Source of the DNA: Paenibacillus massiliensis subsp. panacisoli DSM 21345
GTDB taxonomy: Bacteria > Bacillota > Bacilli > Paenibacillales > Paenibacillaceae
DNA: 64,000 bases
Assembly (NCBI RefSeq): GCF_000426545.1
Contig: NZ_KE384535.1
Coordinates: 124,001-188,000 of the forward strand
Direction of reading: 5' to 3'
Below the pieces are notes generated by a model. It was not told the origin of the DNA. It was given only the letters and a program-made list of their open reading frames with translations, and did not search any database. A program made the position numbers and the translations under genes. Each line of letters begins with the position of its first letter. Positions within the stretch are counted from its first letter, which is position 1. Positions 1 through 11,722 of this stretch are shown piece after piece.

Positions 1-1
1 T

Positions 2-1012
2 CTGGTAGAAATGCGCGATACCGAGGTCTTCGCGGAGGCAGGCAAGATCGTCGAGCTTCCAGCCGACCTGCTGGAGCTCTTCGATTCACCGCCAGAGGTG
101 GATGGGAAGGTGTGGAATGCTCCCATTGCTGTGAATGTGCCGCAGGGGATTATCTATAGCAAGAAAGCTTACGCGGATGCCGGGATTACCGAGCTCCCTA
201 CCACCTACGATGAGTTCATCGCTATTCAGGAGAAGCTGAAGGCTAGCGGAATTACGCCGATCGTAGTCGGCGGCAAGGATATTTTTCATATGGGCTTCTG
301 GGTCAATAAATTCCTGATCGACAATGTCTATGCGCAAGATCCAGACTGGAACTCCAAGAAGACCGCCAAGCAGGTGAGCTTCACGGACGAGAATGTCGTG
401 CAGGCCATGACAGATTTCAAGCAGCTATTCCAGAATTATGTGGACAAAGGCTGGCTCAGTACCGGGGATAATCAGACTGCATCTATTCTTGTATCAGGTA
501 AGGCCGCACAGCTCTTCTCGGGCACCTGGATGTTCTCGCAGATTGAAGAGGCAGACCCGAATTTTGATTATGGCTTCTATGCTGTTCCCGATCGTCAGGG
601 CAACATCAATGTCATCGGTCTTCCATCGCCAGCTGGCTGGTCCTTGTCTGCCGAAGCGGCGAAGGACCCCGAGAAGACGGAGGCGATCAAGGAATTCATC
701 CGCTTCTTCTTCGAACCCGAGCAGTATGCCGATTATCTGGCGAGTATGAACGCCATCGCTTCTACCAAGGCAGAGGTGACGTATGAGAGCAATGAAGCGA
801 TGAAGGTGGCGCTGGAGCTGATTGCCGATCCGAAGGTCACTAAATCCCTTGCGATCAATAACTGGTGGGGCGATAATCTGATTCCGCCGCAGTTCCGCAA
901 TTGGTATTACAAGAAGCTGCAGGAAATGGTCGTCAGTGATGGAGATGTGAAGACCTACATGCAGCAGGTGGATGCAGAGTATGACAATCAGGTGAAGGCG
1001 AATTCGATGTAA
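2..1012 (+). CDS. Sugar ABC transporter substrate-binding protein (5' end outside window)
   Basis: C-terminal part of an extracellular solute-binding protein of family 1 (MalE/UgpB-like). The reading frame is open from the first bases, so the signal peptide and lipobox lie upstream of the window. Family-like segments include the early lobe motif PQGIIYSKKAYADAGI, TPIVVGGKD, a central SGTWMFSQ stretch and the late sequence WWGDNLIPPQFRNWYYKKLQEM. It should capture a sugar or oligosaccharide outside the membrane and deliver it to the two permeases encoded directly downstream in the same orientation. No ATPase gene is linked here, which is common when a shared MsmK/MsmX-type ATPase serves several importers. 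The substrate is unknown; the GH43 gene downstream suggests a xylan- or arabinan-derived oligosaccharide (inference). Confidence 0.88.
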   Translation: MVEMRDTEVFAEAGKIVELPADLLELFDSPPEVDGKVWNAPIAVNVPQGIIYSKKAYADAGITELPTTYDEFIAIQEKLKASGITPIVVGGKDIFHMGFWVNKFLIDNVYAQDPDWNSKKTAKQVSFTDENVVQAMTDFKQLFQNYVDKGWLSTGDNQTASILVSGKAAQLFSGTWMFSQIEEADPNFDYGFYAVPDRQGNINVIGLPSPAGWSLSAEAAKDPEKTEAIKEFIRFFFEPEQYADYLASMNAIASTKAEVTYESNEAMKVALELIADPKVTKSLAINNWWGDNLIPPQFRNWYYKKLQEMVVSDGDVKTYMQQVDAEYDNQVKANSM

Positions 1013-1127
1013 GCAGTAGCATCACATAAAGTGTAAACCAAAGCGATATTCAGCAAAAGAGATATACAAGTGGAGGGCGACACAGCGAGAGCTGCTCCCT
1101 CCACGGTTCAGGAAAGGAGTGTTAGGT

Positions 1128-2063
1128 ATGGGGGCACCCGCCTCACCCAAGGAGAGAAGCGCTGCTGAAGCGACCCTTCGTCCAAAGAAAAAAAAGCTGC
1201 ACACGTATGCCGTATTGTTCATCCTTCCATCGTTCATTCTATACACCTTGTTCGTGATCGTGCCGACCTTCGGCAGCATGTATCTCAGCTTTACCTCCTG
1301 GGACGGCATCAGTGAGGATATTCGTTATATTGGATTTGCTAATTTTGTGGAAATTCTGAATAGTCCGCGAGTGCATAATGCGCTGAAAAATACATTGATT
1401 TTGACGGTGAGTCTCGTCGTACTGGAGAATATTGCTGCCATAGCTATGGCGCTCATGGTCGATAAGGTCAAGTGGTTCCGCAATTTGTTCCGCAGCATCT
1501 TCTACTTCCCTACGTTGCTGAGTGGCATTGTCATGGGCTTCGTGTGGGCGATGCTCCTGAATTACAATTTCGGTGTAGTGAATCAGCTGCTGAATGTGAT
1601 CGGGCTGGGAAGCTGGGCTGTGGACTGGCTGGGCGATCCCAATTACGCTATGGTTGCCGTCGTGCTGTCCACCGTCTGGAAGGGAGCGGGCTACTATATG
1701 ATTATCTATCTGGCTGGCCTGCAGGGGATTCCCGCCGAGCTCTTGGAGGCTGCAAGTATTGACGGTGCGAACGGCTGGCAGCAATTCCGCTTCATTACCT
1801 TCCCGCTGCTGGCAGGCTCTCTGACGGTCTGCCTAGTATTGTCGATGATCAGTGCGCTGAAAATCTTCGATCAGATTGCTGTCATGACGGATGGTGGACC
1901 AGGATTCGCTACAGAGACCCTGACGTACATCATTTACAAGGTCGGCTTCGGTGAGCTGAGACAGGGCTTCGGCACAGCGCTTGCTATGGTGCTCTTCCTG
2001 ATCATCATGATCATTACGATCATTCAGGTGAAGATCCTGCGCAAGAGGGAGGTGCAGTATTGA
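1128..2063 (+). CDS. Sugar ABC transporter permease, MalF/UgpA type
   Basis: Inner-membrane permease of the binding-protein-dependent carbohydrate family, about 311 residues with six predicted hydrophobic segments. The first segment begins near residue 25 (AVLFILPSFILYTLFV). The EAA loop that docks on the ATPase is visible as ELLEAASIDGANGWQQFRFI. I chose the ATG at 1128 because AAAGGAG at 1113-1119 lies 8 bases upstream; a GTG at 1119 in the same frame overlaps that ribosome site. It lies 115 bases after the binding-protein gene and one base before the second permease, so the three form one operon. The first permease of such pairs usually carries the longer periplasmic loops. Confidence 0.93.
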   Translation: MGAPASPKERSAAEATLRPKKKKLHTYAVLFILPSFILYTLFVIVPTFGSMYLSFTSWDGISEDIRYIGFANFVEILNSPRVHNALKNTLILTVSLVVLENIAAIAMALMVDKVKWFRNLFRSIFYFPTLLSGIVMGFVWAMLLNYNFGVVNQLLNVIGLGSWAVDWLGDPNYAMVAVVLSTVWKGAGYYMIIYLAGLQGIPAELLEAASIDGANGWQQFRFITFPLLAGSLTVCLVLSMISALKIFDQIAVMTDGGPGFATETLTYIIYKVGFGELRQGFGTALAMVLFLIIMIITIIQVKILRKREVQY

Positions 2064-2064
2064 G

Positions 2065-2901
2065 ATGAGTACACAAGCACGCAAAAGAATGACCGATATA
2101 CTACTATTCATAGTTACTTTGCTGGTTGCGGCAATGTTCTTCTTTCCGATTTTCTTCAACCTGATGTCTGCTTTCAAGAGTAATGCAGAGATCATGCGCG
2201 ATGCGCTGTCCTTTCCGACCTCATTGTATTTGGAGAACTTCCGGTACTTGCTGACGGAGACGGAGTTCCCGCGAGCCATTCTGAACAGTCTCATTCTGAC
2301 CGTGGTGTCAATCGTGGCGCAGATTCTTGTGATTCCGATGGCAGGCTATGCCATTGAGCGTAGAAATGCCAGATGGACGAACTTGATCTTTCTGTACTTC
2401 CTGGCCGGGATGATGATTCCTTTTCAGGCGTACATGATTCCCTTGTTCAAGGAGCTAAGAATGCTCGGGCTGTACGGAAGTCTGGCCGGGCCGATTATGG
2501 TCTATGTTGCTGGCGCCGTTGGATTTGGCTGCCTGCTCTATACCAGCTTCGTGAAGGGAATCCCGAAGGAGATTGAGGAAGCAGCGGAGATTGATGGCTG
2601 CAGCCGTTACGGTATCTTTTGGAAAATTGTATTTCCGCTGCTTGGTCCAGTTACAGCGAGTATGGTCGTCTTGAATGGACTAGGGATCTGGAATGATTTT
2701 CTCTTGCCCATGCTGGTGTTGCCATCAGGCGAGCCGAAGACGTTGGTCGTTGAAATATACCGTTATATCGGGGAATTCTCGTCCAGATGGGACATGATCT
2801 TCGCAGGAACGGCGATCTCTGTCGTACCGGTGTTGATTGTATTTGTCTCGCTGCAAAAATATTTTGTGAAGGGGATCTCATCTGGAGCTACCAAGGGCTG
2901 A
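2065..2901 (+). CDS. Sugar ABC transporter permease, MalG/AraQ type
   Basis: Second integral-membrane subunit of the importer, 278 residues. Hydrophobic segment 1 lies near residues 11-33 and the EAA loop reads EIEEAAEIDGCSRYGIFWKIVFP. The C-terminus KYFVKGISSGATKG is the usual end of this subfamily. The ATG at 2065 follows the upstream stop by one base and has GAGGGAGG about ten bases upstream, so translation is likely coupled. Together with the preceding permease and binding protein it would import a sugar or oligosaccharide. The ATPase must be encoded elsewhere. Confidence 0.94.
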   Translation: MSTQARKRMTDILLFIVTLLVAAMFFFPIFFNLMSAFKSNAEIMRDALSFPTSLYLENFRYLLTETEFPRAILNSLILTVVSIVAQILVIPMAGYAIERRNARWTNLIFLYFLAGMMIPFQAYMIPLFKELRMLGLYGSLAGPIMVYVAGAVGFGCLLYTSFVKGIPKEIEEAAEIDGCSRYGIFWKIVFPLLGPVTASMVVLNGLGIWNDFLLPMLVLPSGEPKTLVVEIYRYIGEFSSRWDMIFAGTAISVVPVLIVFVSLQKYFVKGISSGATKG

Positions 2902-2997
2902 GACCATGCAAGCTGTGCACATCCTGGTGACTTGCGGCGCATACATTCCTGCATGCATTCCTCCATACAGGCTGCGTAGCCTTAGGGATACAAGAAG

Positions 2998-3021
2998 AAG
3001 ACGTCGAGAGACGTTTTTTTC
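2998..3021 (+). terminator. Rho-independent terminator after the sugar ABC operon
   Basis: A short stem (ACGTC gaga GACGT, extendable by A-T pairs) is followed directly by seven T residues. It lies about 100 bases after the second permease stop and before the GH43 gene, so the transporter and GH43 may be separate transcripts. Confidence 0.7.
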
Positions 3022-3102
3022 ATATCGAAGCATCACGGTATTGTCATGGAAGAAAAGAAGGTTGTCTGCTGAATGATCAATATAGGGGGCTGATTCGAAA
3101 AC

Positions 3103-4686
3103 ATGAGCACCATTGTGAATCCTGTTCTAACAGGCTGTAAGCCTGATCCATCATTTATCCGTGTGGGCGAGGATTATTATATCGCGACCTCGACCTTCGA
3201 GTGGTTCCCAGGTGTCGAAATTCACCATTCGAGAGATCTGGTACATTGGCGTCTTGCGGCGAGAGTGCTTACGGAATCCACCCAGGTGGACCTGCGCGGG
3301 AATGGGGCATCCGGTTCTATCTGGGCTCCGGCGTTATCCTATCATGATGGATTGTTTTATTTGTTGTTCACCAATGTGAAATCACGTCATCGAGTATACA
3401 AGGATCTGCATAATTATCTTACAACGTCCACGAGCATTGAGGGGCCCTGGAGCGCGCCTGTACGATTGAACGGCAGCGGATTTGATCCGTTCCTGTTCCA
3501 CGACGATGATGGCCGCAAGTGGCTGCTGAACATGCGTTGGGATTTTCGCCAGAATCATTCCAGCTTCTCAGGCATTGTCATGCAGGAGTATGATCCCAAG
3601 CAGGAGGCTCTGGTCGGTCCTGTTCACGATATTTATCATGGCACCTCCATTGGTGTTACCGAGGGACCACAATTATTCAAGCGCGGCGAATATTATTATC
3701 TGATTACGGCGGAAGGCGGTACAGGCATCAACCATATGATTACGCTGGCACGTAGCCGTAGTCTCTTCGGTCCTTATGCGACAGACCCGAATTTTCCACT
3801 ACTGACTACGGCTCATGAGCCTTTGCATCCGCTGCAGCAGGCGGGGCATGGATCATTGGTCGAGACTCCAGCTGGGGAATGGTACATAGCTCATTTGTGT
3901 ACAAGGCCGCTGCCAGGCACCATCATGATGAATCCACTCGGTAGGGAGACCGCGATCCAGAAATGCAAATGGACCGACGATGGCTGGCTTCGACTGGCAC
4001 AAGGAGGAAAATTACCAGCCCTTAAAGTGGAAGGGCCGCAGCTACCCAGTCATCCTTTTCCACGTCCTGAGCCAAGGGATCATTTTGATCGTTATGTACT
4101 GGGACCAGATTATCAGAGCTTGCGCGTTCCCTTTGACCCTTCATGGGTCGACTTGACGGAGCGTCCCGGATTCTTGCGCTTGCGTGGCCGAGAATCGTTG
4201 GCTTCCATGCACGAGCAGAGTCTGGTAGCCCGCCCTATCCAGCATTTTCGCTGTTCCATCGAGACATGCATGGAATTCAAGCCCGACAGCTTCATGCAGA
4301 TGGCTGGCCTGGTGTGTTATTACGATGACGGCGACTATTACTATTTGCGGGTAACGGGCGATGAGGTTCGTGGAGCAGCACTCGGTGTCGTGATGTCCAG
4401 AGCAGGGAAGTACGAAGAAGTCTTCGCCATGCAGCTGTGCGTGAAGGATTGGGAGCGATATTACCTGAGAGCGGTTATTCATGAACATGAATTAATGTTC
4501 TACGCTTCACCCGATGGAGAGAGCTGGACAGCCGTATGCACGCCGCAGGAAATGGGTACGCTATCCGACGAATACGGGGGCAAGCTCGGCTTCACAGGTG
4601 CTTTCGTTGGAGTGTGCGCGCAGGATCTGGATCAACAGTCTTGCGAGGCGTGGTTCGATTACTTTGAATATCTTCCACTCGCTTAA
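3103..4686 (+). CDS. GH43 beta-xylosidase / alpha-L-arabinofuranosidase
   Basis: Glycoside hydrolase family 43 enzyme of 527 residues, the usual length for the XynB3-type enzymes with a five-bladed propeller and a C-terminal beta-sandwich. The three expected carboxylates are visible: Asp15 (KPDPS, general base), Asp128 (GFDPF, pKa modulator) and Glu187 (VTEGPQ, general acid), matching the spacing known for Geobacillus XynB3. The propeller covers about residues 5-300 and the sandwich domain about 325-525 (ending WFDYFEYLP). There is no signal peptide, so it acts in the cytoplasm on imported xylo- or arabino-oligosaccharides, which fits the ABC importer just upstream. The start ATG is preceded by AGGGGG at a rather long spacing of about 13 bases. 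Exact substrate preference cannot be read from sequence. Confidence 0.93.
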   Translation: MSTIVNPVLTGCKPDPSFIRVGEDYYIATSTFEWFPGVEIHHSRDLVHWRLAARVLTESTQVDLRGNGASGSIWAPALSYHDGLFYLLFTNVKSRHRVYKDLHNYLTTSTSIEGPWSAPVRLNGSGFDPFLFHDDDGRKWLLNMRWDFRQNHSSFSGIVMQEYDPKQEALVGPVHDIYHGTSIGVTEGPQLFKRGEYYYLITAEGGTGINHMITLARSRSLFGPYATDPNFPLLTTAHEPLHPLQQAGHGSLVETPAGEWYIAHLCTRPLPGTIMMNPLGRETAIQKCKWTDDGWLRLAQGGKLPALKVEGPQLPSHPFPRPEPRDHFDRYVLGPDYQSLRVPFDPSWVDLTERPGFLRLRGRESLASMHEQSLVARPIQHFRCSIETCMEFKPDSFMQMAGLVCYYDDGDYYYLRVTGDEVRGAALGVVMSRAGKYEEVFAMQLCVKDWERYYLRAVIHEHELMFYASPDGESWTAVCTPQEMGTLSDEYGGKLGFTGAFVGVCAQDLDQQSCEAWFDYFEYLPLA

Positions 4687-4861
4687 CTGAAATAAGATGG
4701 ATGAAGGAGAGAAGGTAGGCTATAGTTGGAATAACTCTAATTTGTGCTAATGTGTATCGCTAATGCGTAGTTGGCAGCGGTAGCCATGTCTAATAGCTGA
4801 TCAAGGTATGTTCGGAGCGTCTGTTTTCCTAGTAAAAGGGTAATATTATATTTATTCACTG

Positions 4862-4890
4862 TGGACACCGTTTTCACTCTATGTTATCTT
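4862..4890 (+). promoter_or_regulatory. SigA-type promoter of the beta-glucoside operon
   Basis: TGGACA, 17 bases, TATCTT. The predicted transcript would begin close to 4897, immediately before the first RAT element, as expected for an antitermination-controlled leader. An imperfect catabolite-responsive element (GGACACCGTTTTCA, 4863-4876) overlaps the promoter; it has two mismatches to the consensus and I give it low weight. Confidence 0.6.
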
Positions 4891-4898
4891 GTAGGTGA

Positions 4899-4927
4899 GG
4901 CTTGTTACCGGTAACGCGGGCAATACC
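4899..4927 (+). promoter_or_regulatory. RAT element (ribonucleic antiterminator) for the LicT-type protein
   Basis: A 29-base element with the two conserved halves GGCTTGTTACCG and GGGCAATACC, typical of SacY/LicT/BglG RNA targets. Its 3' half overlaps the 5' arm of the terminator stem at 4916-4923, so protein binding and termination are mutually exclusive. It sits in the leader of the antiterminator gene itself, implying autoregulation. Confidence 0.9.
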
Positions 4928-4989
4928 ACAGTAGTTCCGTTGTGCAGTGATGTACATTGGGCTATTGTTGTGTTGCCCGCTTTTTTTAT
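4916..4989 (+). terminator. Conditional terminator in the licT-type leader
   Basis: GCGGGCAA at 4916-4923 pairs with TTGCCCGC at 4973-4980, and the stem can extend with G-U pairs. A run of seven T follows. The 5' arm is shared with the RAT element, so this is the terminator that the downstream antiterminator protein prevents. Confidence 0.88.
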
Positions 4990-5011
4990 TCCCTCAAAAC
5001 AGGTGGTTGCT

Positions 5012-5845
5012 ATGATTATCAAACAGGTGTTCAACAACAATATCGTCAGTTCACTGGATGAGCGGGGGAAGGAGCTGCTGATCCTCGGCCGGGGCATCGG
5101 CTTCAACAACCGTGTAGGTGATGTGATTGATGACAGTCGGGTGGAAAAGATATTCCAGCTCCAAAATGACGCTATCTATGAGAAGTTCAAGGCCACGTTA
5201 ATGGAGACGCCCATTGAAATTATGCAGGTGACAGATGACATCGTCAGTCTGGCACGGCGACAACTGAACAAGACGATCAGTGACGGGATCTATATTTCTC
5301 TGTCGGATCATATTCACTTTGCCATGAAGCGAATCAAGGAGGGTATGATCACCCTCAATCCACTGGCTTGGGAGGTTCAGCACTTCTACAAGGCGGAGTA
5401 TGATGTGGCGAAGGAATCGCTTTTGCTTTTGCGCGAACGGCTGGGCATTGAGTTCCCGAAGGAGGAGATCTCCAGTATCGCCCTTCATTTCATCAATGCG
5501 GAGATCAATGATTCGATGAATGATGTCGCGCATCTGATGCAGCTGTTGCAGGAGATTATGAATATTATTAAGTACCATTTCAATGTGGAGTTCGATGAGG
5601 AGAACGTCAATTATTTTCGCTTCATCACCCATTTGAAGTACTTCTGCCAGCGTGTGATTACACATACCGCCCATGATGATGCAGAGCAGTATCTCTATGA
5701 CGTGGTTCGCAAAAATTATCCGCAGACCTTCAGCTGTATTACGAAAATTGAATCTTTCATTCGAAAGAACTATGGCTACGATATGACACATGCGGAGCAG
5801 CTCTATCTGACGCTACATCTGGAAAGACTACTAAAAAGAAAATAA
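5012..5845 (+). CDS. licT: BglG/LicT-family transcription antiterminator
   Basis: 277 residues, the exact size class of LicT. An N-terminal RNA-binding CAT domain (about residues 1-55, MIIKQVFNNNIVSSLDERGKE) is followed by two PTS-regulation domains (about 70-170 and 175-277). These carry phosphorylatable histidines in contexts such as SDHIHFAMKR and ALHFINAEI. In the family, the PTS EII phosphorylates and silences the protein when no sugar is transported; with substrate it binds RAT RNA and lets transcription continue. I chose the ATG at 5012 with AGGTGG just upstream. The frame is open back to 4895, but that stretch is the RAT/terminator leader and would not be translated. It is followed by a second RAT switch and the EIIBCA gene. 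Confidence 0.95.
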   Translation: MIIKQVFNNNIVSSLDERGKELLILGRGIGFNNRVGDVIDDSRVEKIFQLQNDAIYEKFKATLMETPIEIMQVTDDIVSLARRQLNKTISDGIYISLSDHIHFAMKRIKEGMITLNPLAWEVQHFYKAEYDVAKESLLLLRERLGIEFPKEEISSIALHFINAEINDSMNDVAHLMQLLQEIMNIIKYHFNVEFDEENVNYFRFITHLKYFCQRVITHTAHDDAEQYLYDVVRKNYPQTFSCITKIESFIRKNYGYDMTHAEQLYLTLHLERLLKRK

Positions 5846-5853
5846 AGCTTACG

Positions 5854-5882
5854 GGCTTGTTACCGTTCAATCAGGCAATACC
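5854..5882 (+). promoter_or_regulatory. Second RAT element, before the PTS gene
   Basis: Halves GGCTTGTTACCG and CAGGCAATACC match the first RAT at 4899 almost base for base in the conserved positions. It begins only nine bases after the antiterminator stop and abuts a terminator stem, giving an independent switch for the transport and hydrolase genes. Confidence 0.9.
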
Positions 5883-5941
5883 CGGATGATGTGAGGATGG
5901 ACCGCAGGCGCGGACTCTCTTTGTCATTGTCCGGTTTTTTT
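5882..5941 (+). terminator. Conditional terminator before the PTS gene
   Basis: CCGGATGATG at 5882-5891 pairs with CATTGTCCGG at 5925-5934 (two G-U pairs), followed by seven T. The 5' arm starts at the last base of the RAT element, as in B. subtilis licS/bglP-type leaders. Confidence 0.85.
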
Positions 5942-5978
5942 GTATTGATTCTACAAATTGAAAATGGGGGGATTCCTC

Positions 5979-9397
<3,419 letters not shown>

Positions 9398-9500
9398 TTT
9401 TCATATCACGATATGGTTAATGGCTGCACTACTCGAACATAATGGTAGGGTATAATGATGAAGTATCCACCACACTATGGACATAGGAGTTGACGCAGTT

Positions 9501-9923
9501 ATGGCAGTGGGATTGAATGTCTACCTGGTTACTGATGGCAACGGTCGTGAAGCGGTTGAGTTTTATAAGGACGTATTCGGAGGCGAGGTGATGATGATCT
9601 CGACCTTTGGGGATTCTCCGTCGGACCCGAATCATCCTACACCACCTGAAGCGAAGGATCGGATTATGCATGCCTCGATCAAGATTGGCGACTCTATGCT
9701 GATGCTATCTGATACGTTTCCTGGGATGCCGCATACCAAGGGAGATAATGTGACGGTATCGGTTCAGGCTGACAGCCCGGAGGAAGCACGTACCATCTTC
9801 GGCAAGCTGCAGGAGGGCGGCAATGTAATTATGCCCATACAGGAGACGTTCTGGAGCCCAGCCTATGGTATGGTGACAGATAAATACGGTGTTCTTTTCC
9901 ATGTCAACTGCAATACAGTGTAA
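9501..9923 (+). CDS. VOC-family protein (PhnB/glyoxalase-like)
   Basis: 140-residue protein of the vicinal-oxygen-chelate fold, PhnB-like (3-demethylubiquinone methyltransferase-related) branch. It shows the two beta-alpha-beta-beta-beta modules typical of the group: GREAVEFYKDVFGGEV in the first half and SPEEARTIFGKLQEGG in the second. The end reads SPAYGMVTDKYGVLFHVN, as in most PhnB homologues. The biochemical function of this subgroup is not established. ATG 9501 has AGGAG at 9485-9489; an ATG at 9477 is possible but lacks a site. It is a single-gene unit ending at a strong terminator. Confidence 0.85.
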   Translation: MAVGLNVYLVTDGNGREAVEFYKDVFGGEVMMISTFGDSPSDPNHPTPPEAKDRIMHASIKIGDSMLMLSDTFPGMPHTKGDNVTVSVQADSPEEARTIFGKLQEGGNVIMPIQETFWSPAYGMVTDKYGVLFHVNCNTV

Positions 9924-9949
9924 TTAGCCTGTTCTAAACAAACTTTAAT

Positions 9950-10009
9950 ACGCCTCTTGCATTCGAACATGTGCAGACTCATGTTATCGGATATGCAAGA
10001 GGCGTTTTT
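9950..10009 (+). terminator. Strong terminator after the VOC gene
   Basis: ACGCCTCTTGCAT (9950-9962) and ATGCAAGAGGCGT (9993-10005) form a perfect 13-bp stem with a T tract after it. An inner ACATG/CATGT pair extends the structure. Confidence 0.88.
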
Positions 10010-10141
10010 CTCGTGGTCGGTGAGATTTGCGGGGAAATGAAGGTATAAATGAAAGATGCTATTGGAAATAATTATCCAGTAATATCTTTGCTTTCGTAGA
10101 TATTAGAAGCAGCATGATTAAACGACCTGAGGTGAAGTGGG

Positions 10142-11722
10142 ATGAGAAGAACCCGTCATAATCCATTGAATCCATCTGCAGATGATTCTATCCGTACAGA
10201 GCAACAGGTACTCGGACAGTCATTACATAGATCACTTAACAGAAATATAGAGATGATTCGAAATGAGAGCGGTAATAGCCCGGATATTGTTATTCAGACA
10301 TACTATTGGAATAACATAAGGGACAGCATTGCGGTCATATACACCACTGGGCTTGTCGATTCCCAAATCGTGTTAAGACATATTGTAGAACCATTGCAAG
10401 CAGAAGGACGACAGCTCCTTCATAAGGAAGCTGTATTGCCTGATGAAGATCGGCTTGATCAGGTAAAGGAAGTGTTAACGACAACAGAGGTTAAGGAAAC
10501 GAATGAGCTGGAGAATATATATGACTTCTTATTGTCTGGCAGTACGGTAGTATTGCTGGATGGCTGTGCTACTGCGCTGATTGCCTCTTCTGCTGGAGGC
10601 GAGGAGCGTAGCGTCTCTGAGTCTTCGACGCAAACGGTCATCAGAGGGCCCCGGGATGCCTTCATAGAATCCATCGGGACCAATACGGCGTTAATTCGTC
10701 GGAGGATTAAAAGTCTTCATCTATGGCTTGAAATGTTTCGCTTGGGCAGGGTAACCGGCACACAAGTAGGTATGATGTATATTGATGGCATAGCCAACAA
10801 GGACATTGTCGCAGATGTCAGACGCAGGCTCACCAAGATCGATATTGATGGAATTCTGGAAAGTGGTTATGTCGAGGAACTAATTCAAGATAAGACCTTT
10901 ACGCCATTCCCGACGGTGCAAAATACGGATCGACCCGACGTTGCAGCTGCAGCATTATTGGAGGGCCGAATTGTCATCTTGGTCGATGGGACGCCATTTG
11001 TCCTGATTTGTCCAACGCAGTTCATACAATTTTTTCAGGCCAGTGAGGACTACTATCAACGCTGGGATATCGCCTCCCTGATTCGCTTGCTACGATATTT
11101 TTCGTTCGTCATCTCTTTATTAGCTCCTTCAATCTATTTAGCAATCACTACCTATCATCATGAATTGATACCTACAGAGCTTATTGTCACCTTGGTGGCA
11201 CAAAGGGAAGGTGTCCCACTGCCAGCTTTTGTGGAAGCCCTGATGATGGAGGTTATGTTTGAAGTCTTACGCGAGGCGGGTACGCGAATGGGGCGGGCCA
11301 TTGGGTCTTCAATCTCCATCGTAGGTACGTTGGTTATCGGCCAAGCTGCCGTAGAAGCAGGTATCGTATCGGCTGCCATGGTTATTGTTGTAGCCTCTAC
11401 AGCCATTGCGAATTTCGTATCTCCCTCTTTTAATATTGGCATATCTGCCCGCATACTGAGATTCCTCCTGATGGTGCTGGCGGCTACCTTTGGATTATAT
11501 GGCGTGACTATTGGAATTATTGCCATTACCCTCCATATGTGTAGTCTGAGATCCTTTGGTGTTCCCTATCTAGGCTCAATAGCCCCATTCAGCAAGCATG
11601 ATCAGCAGGATGTATTGATTCGTATGCCGCGATGGGCCATGCTGAAGCGTCCAGTATTTATGAAGCCAGTCAATAATGTTCGAACACGTCCAGAAGCTGA
11701 CGATGAAGGAAGGCTATCATGA
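10142..11722 (+). CDS. Spore germination receptor subunit A (GerA family)
   Basis: 526 residues, normal for GerAA/GerKA proteins of nutrient germinant receptors in the inner spore membrane. A soluble N-terminal half (residues about 1-310, with LLDGCATALIASSAGGEERSV and the family motif RGPRDAFIESIGTNTALIRRRI) precedes a membrane half with about five to six segments from residue 315 on (FSFVISLLAPSIYLAITTYHHELIPT). A TLVIGQAAVEAGIVSAAMVIVVA segment lies near residue 400. The ATG is preceded by GAGGTGAAG. It overlaps the next gene by four bases (ATGA), so A and C are co-translated. The germinant is not predictable from sequence. Expression is expected in the forespore under SigG, but I could not define a convincing SigG promoter. 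Confidence 0.95.
   Translation: MRRTRHNPLNPSADDSIRTEQQVLGQSLHRSLNRNIEMIRNESGNSPDIVIQTYYWNNIRDSIAVIYTTGLVDSQIVLRHIVEPLQAEGRQLLHKEAVLPDEDRLDQVKEVLTTTEVKETNELENIYDFLLSGSTVVLLDGCATALIASSAGGEERSVSESSTQTVIRGPRDAFIESIGTNTALIRRRIKSLHLWLEMFRLGRVTGTQVGMMYIDGIANKDIVADVRRRLTKIDIDGILESGYVEELIQDKTFTPFPTVQNTDRPDVAAAALLEGRIVILVDGTPFVLICPTQFIQFFQASEDYYQRWDIASLIRLLRYFSFVISLLAPSIYLAITTYHHELIPTELIVTLVAQREGVPLPAFVEALMMEVMFEVLREAGTRMGRAIGSSISIVGTLVIGQAAVEAGIVSAAMVIVVASTAIANFVSPSFNIGISARILRFLLMVLAATFGLYGVTIGIIAITLHMCSLRSFGVPYLGSIAPFSKHDQQDVLIRMPRWAMLKRPVFMKPVNNVRTRPEADDEGRLS

Noticed and set aside
4863-4876. Catabolite-responsive element at the licT promoter
   Set aside because: Two mismatches at conserved positions; kept only as a remark in the promoter entry.
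4895-5011. N-terminal extension of the LicT-type protein
   Set aside because: The in-frame stretch is the RAT/terminator leader; the family start and a ribosome site are at 5012.
10100-10125. SigG promoter upstream of the ger operon
   Set aside because: A CATGATTA box is present but no -35 at the correct spacing could be identified.
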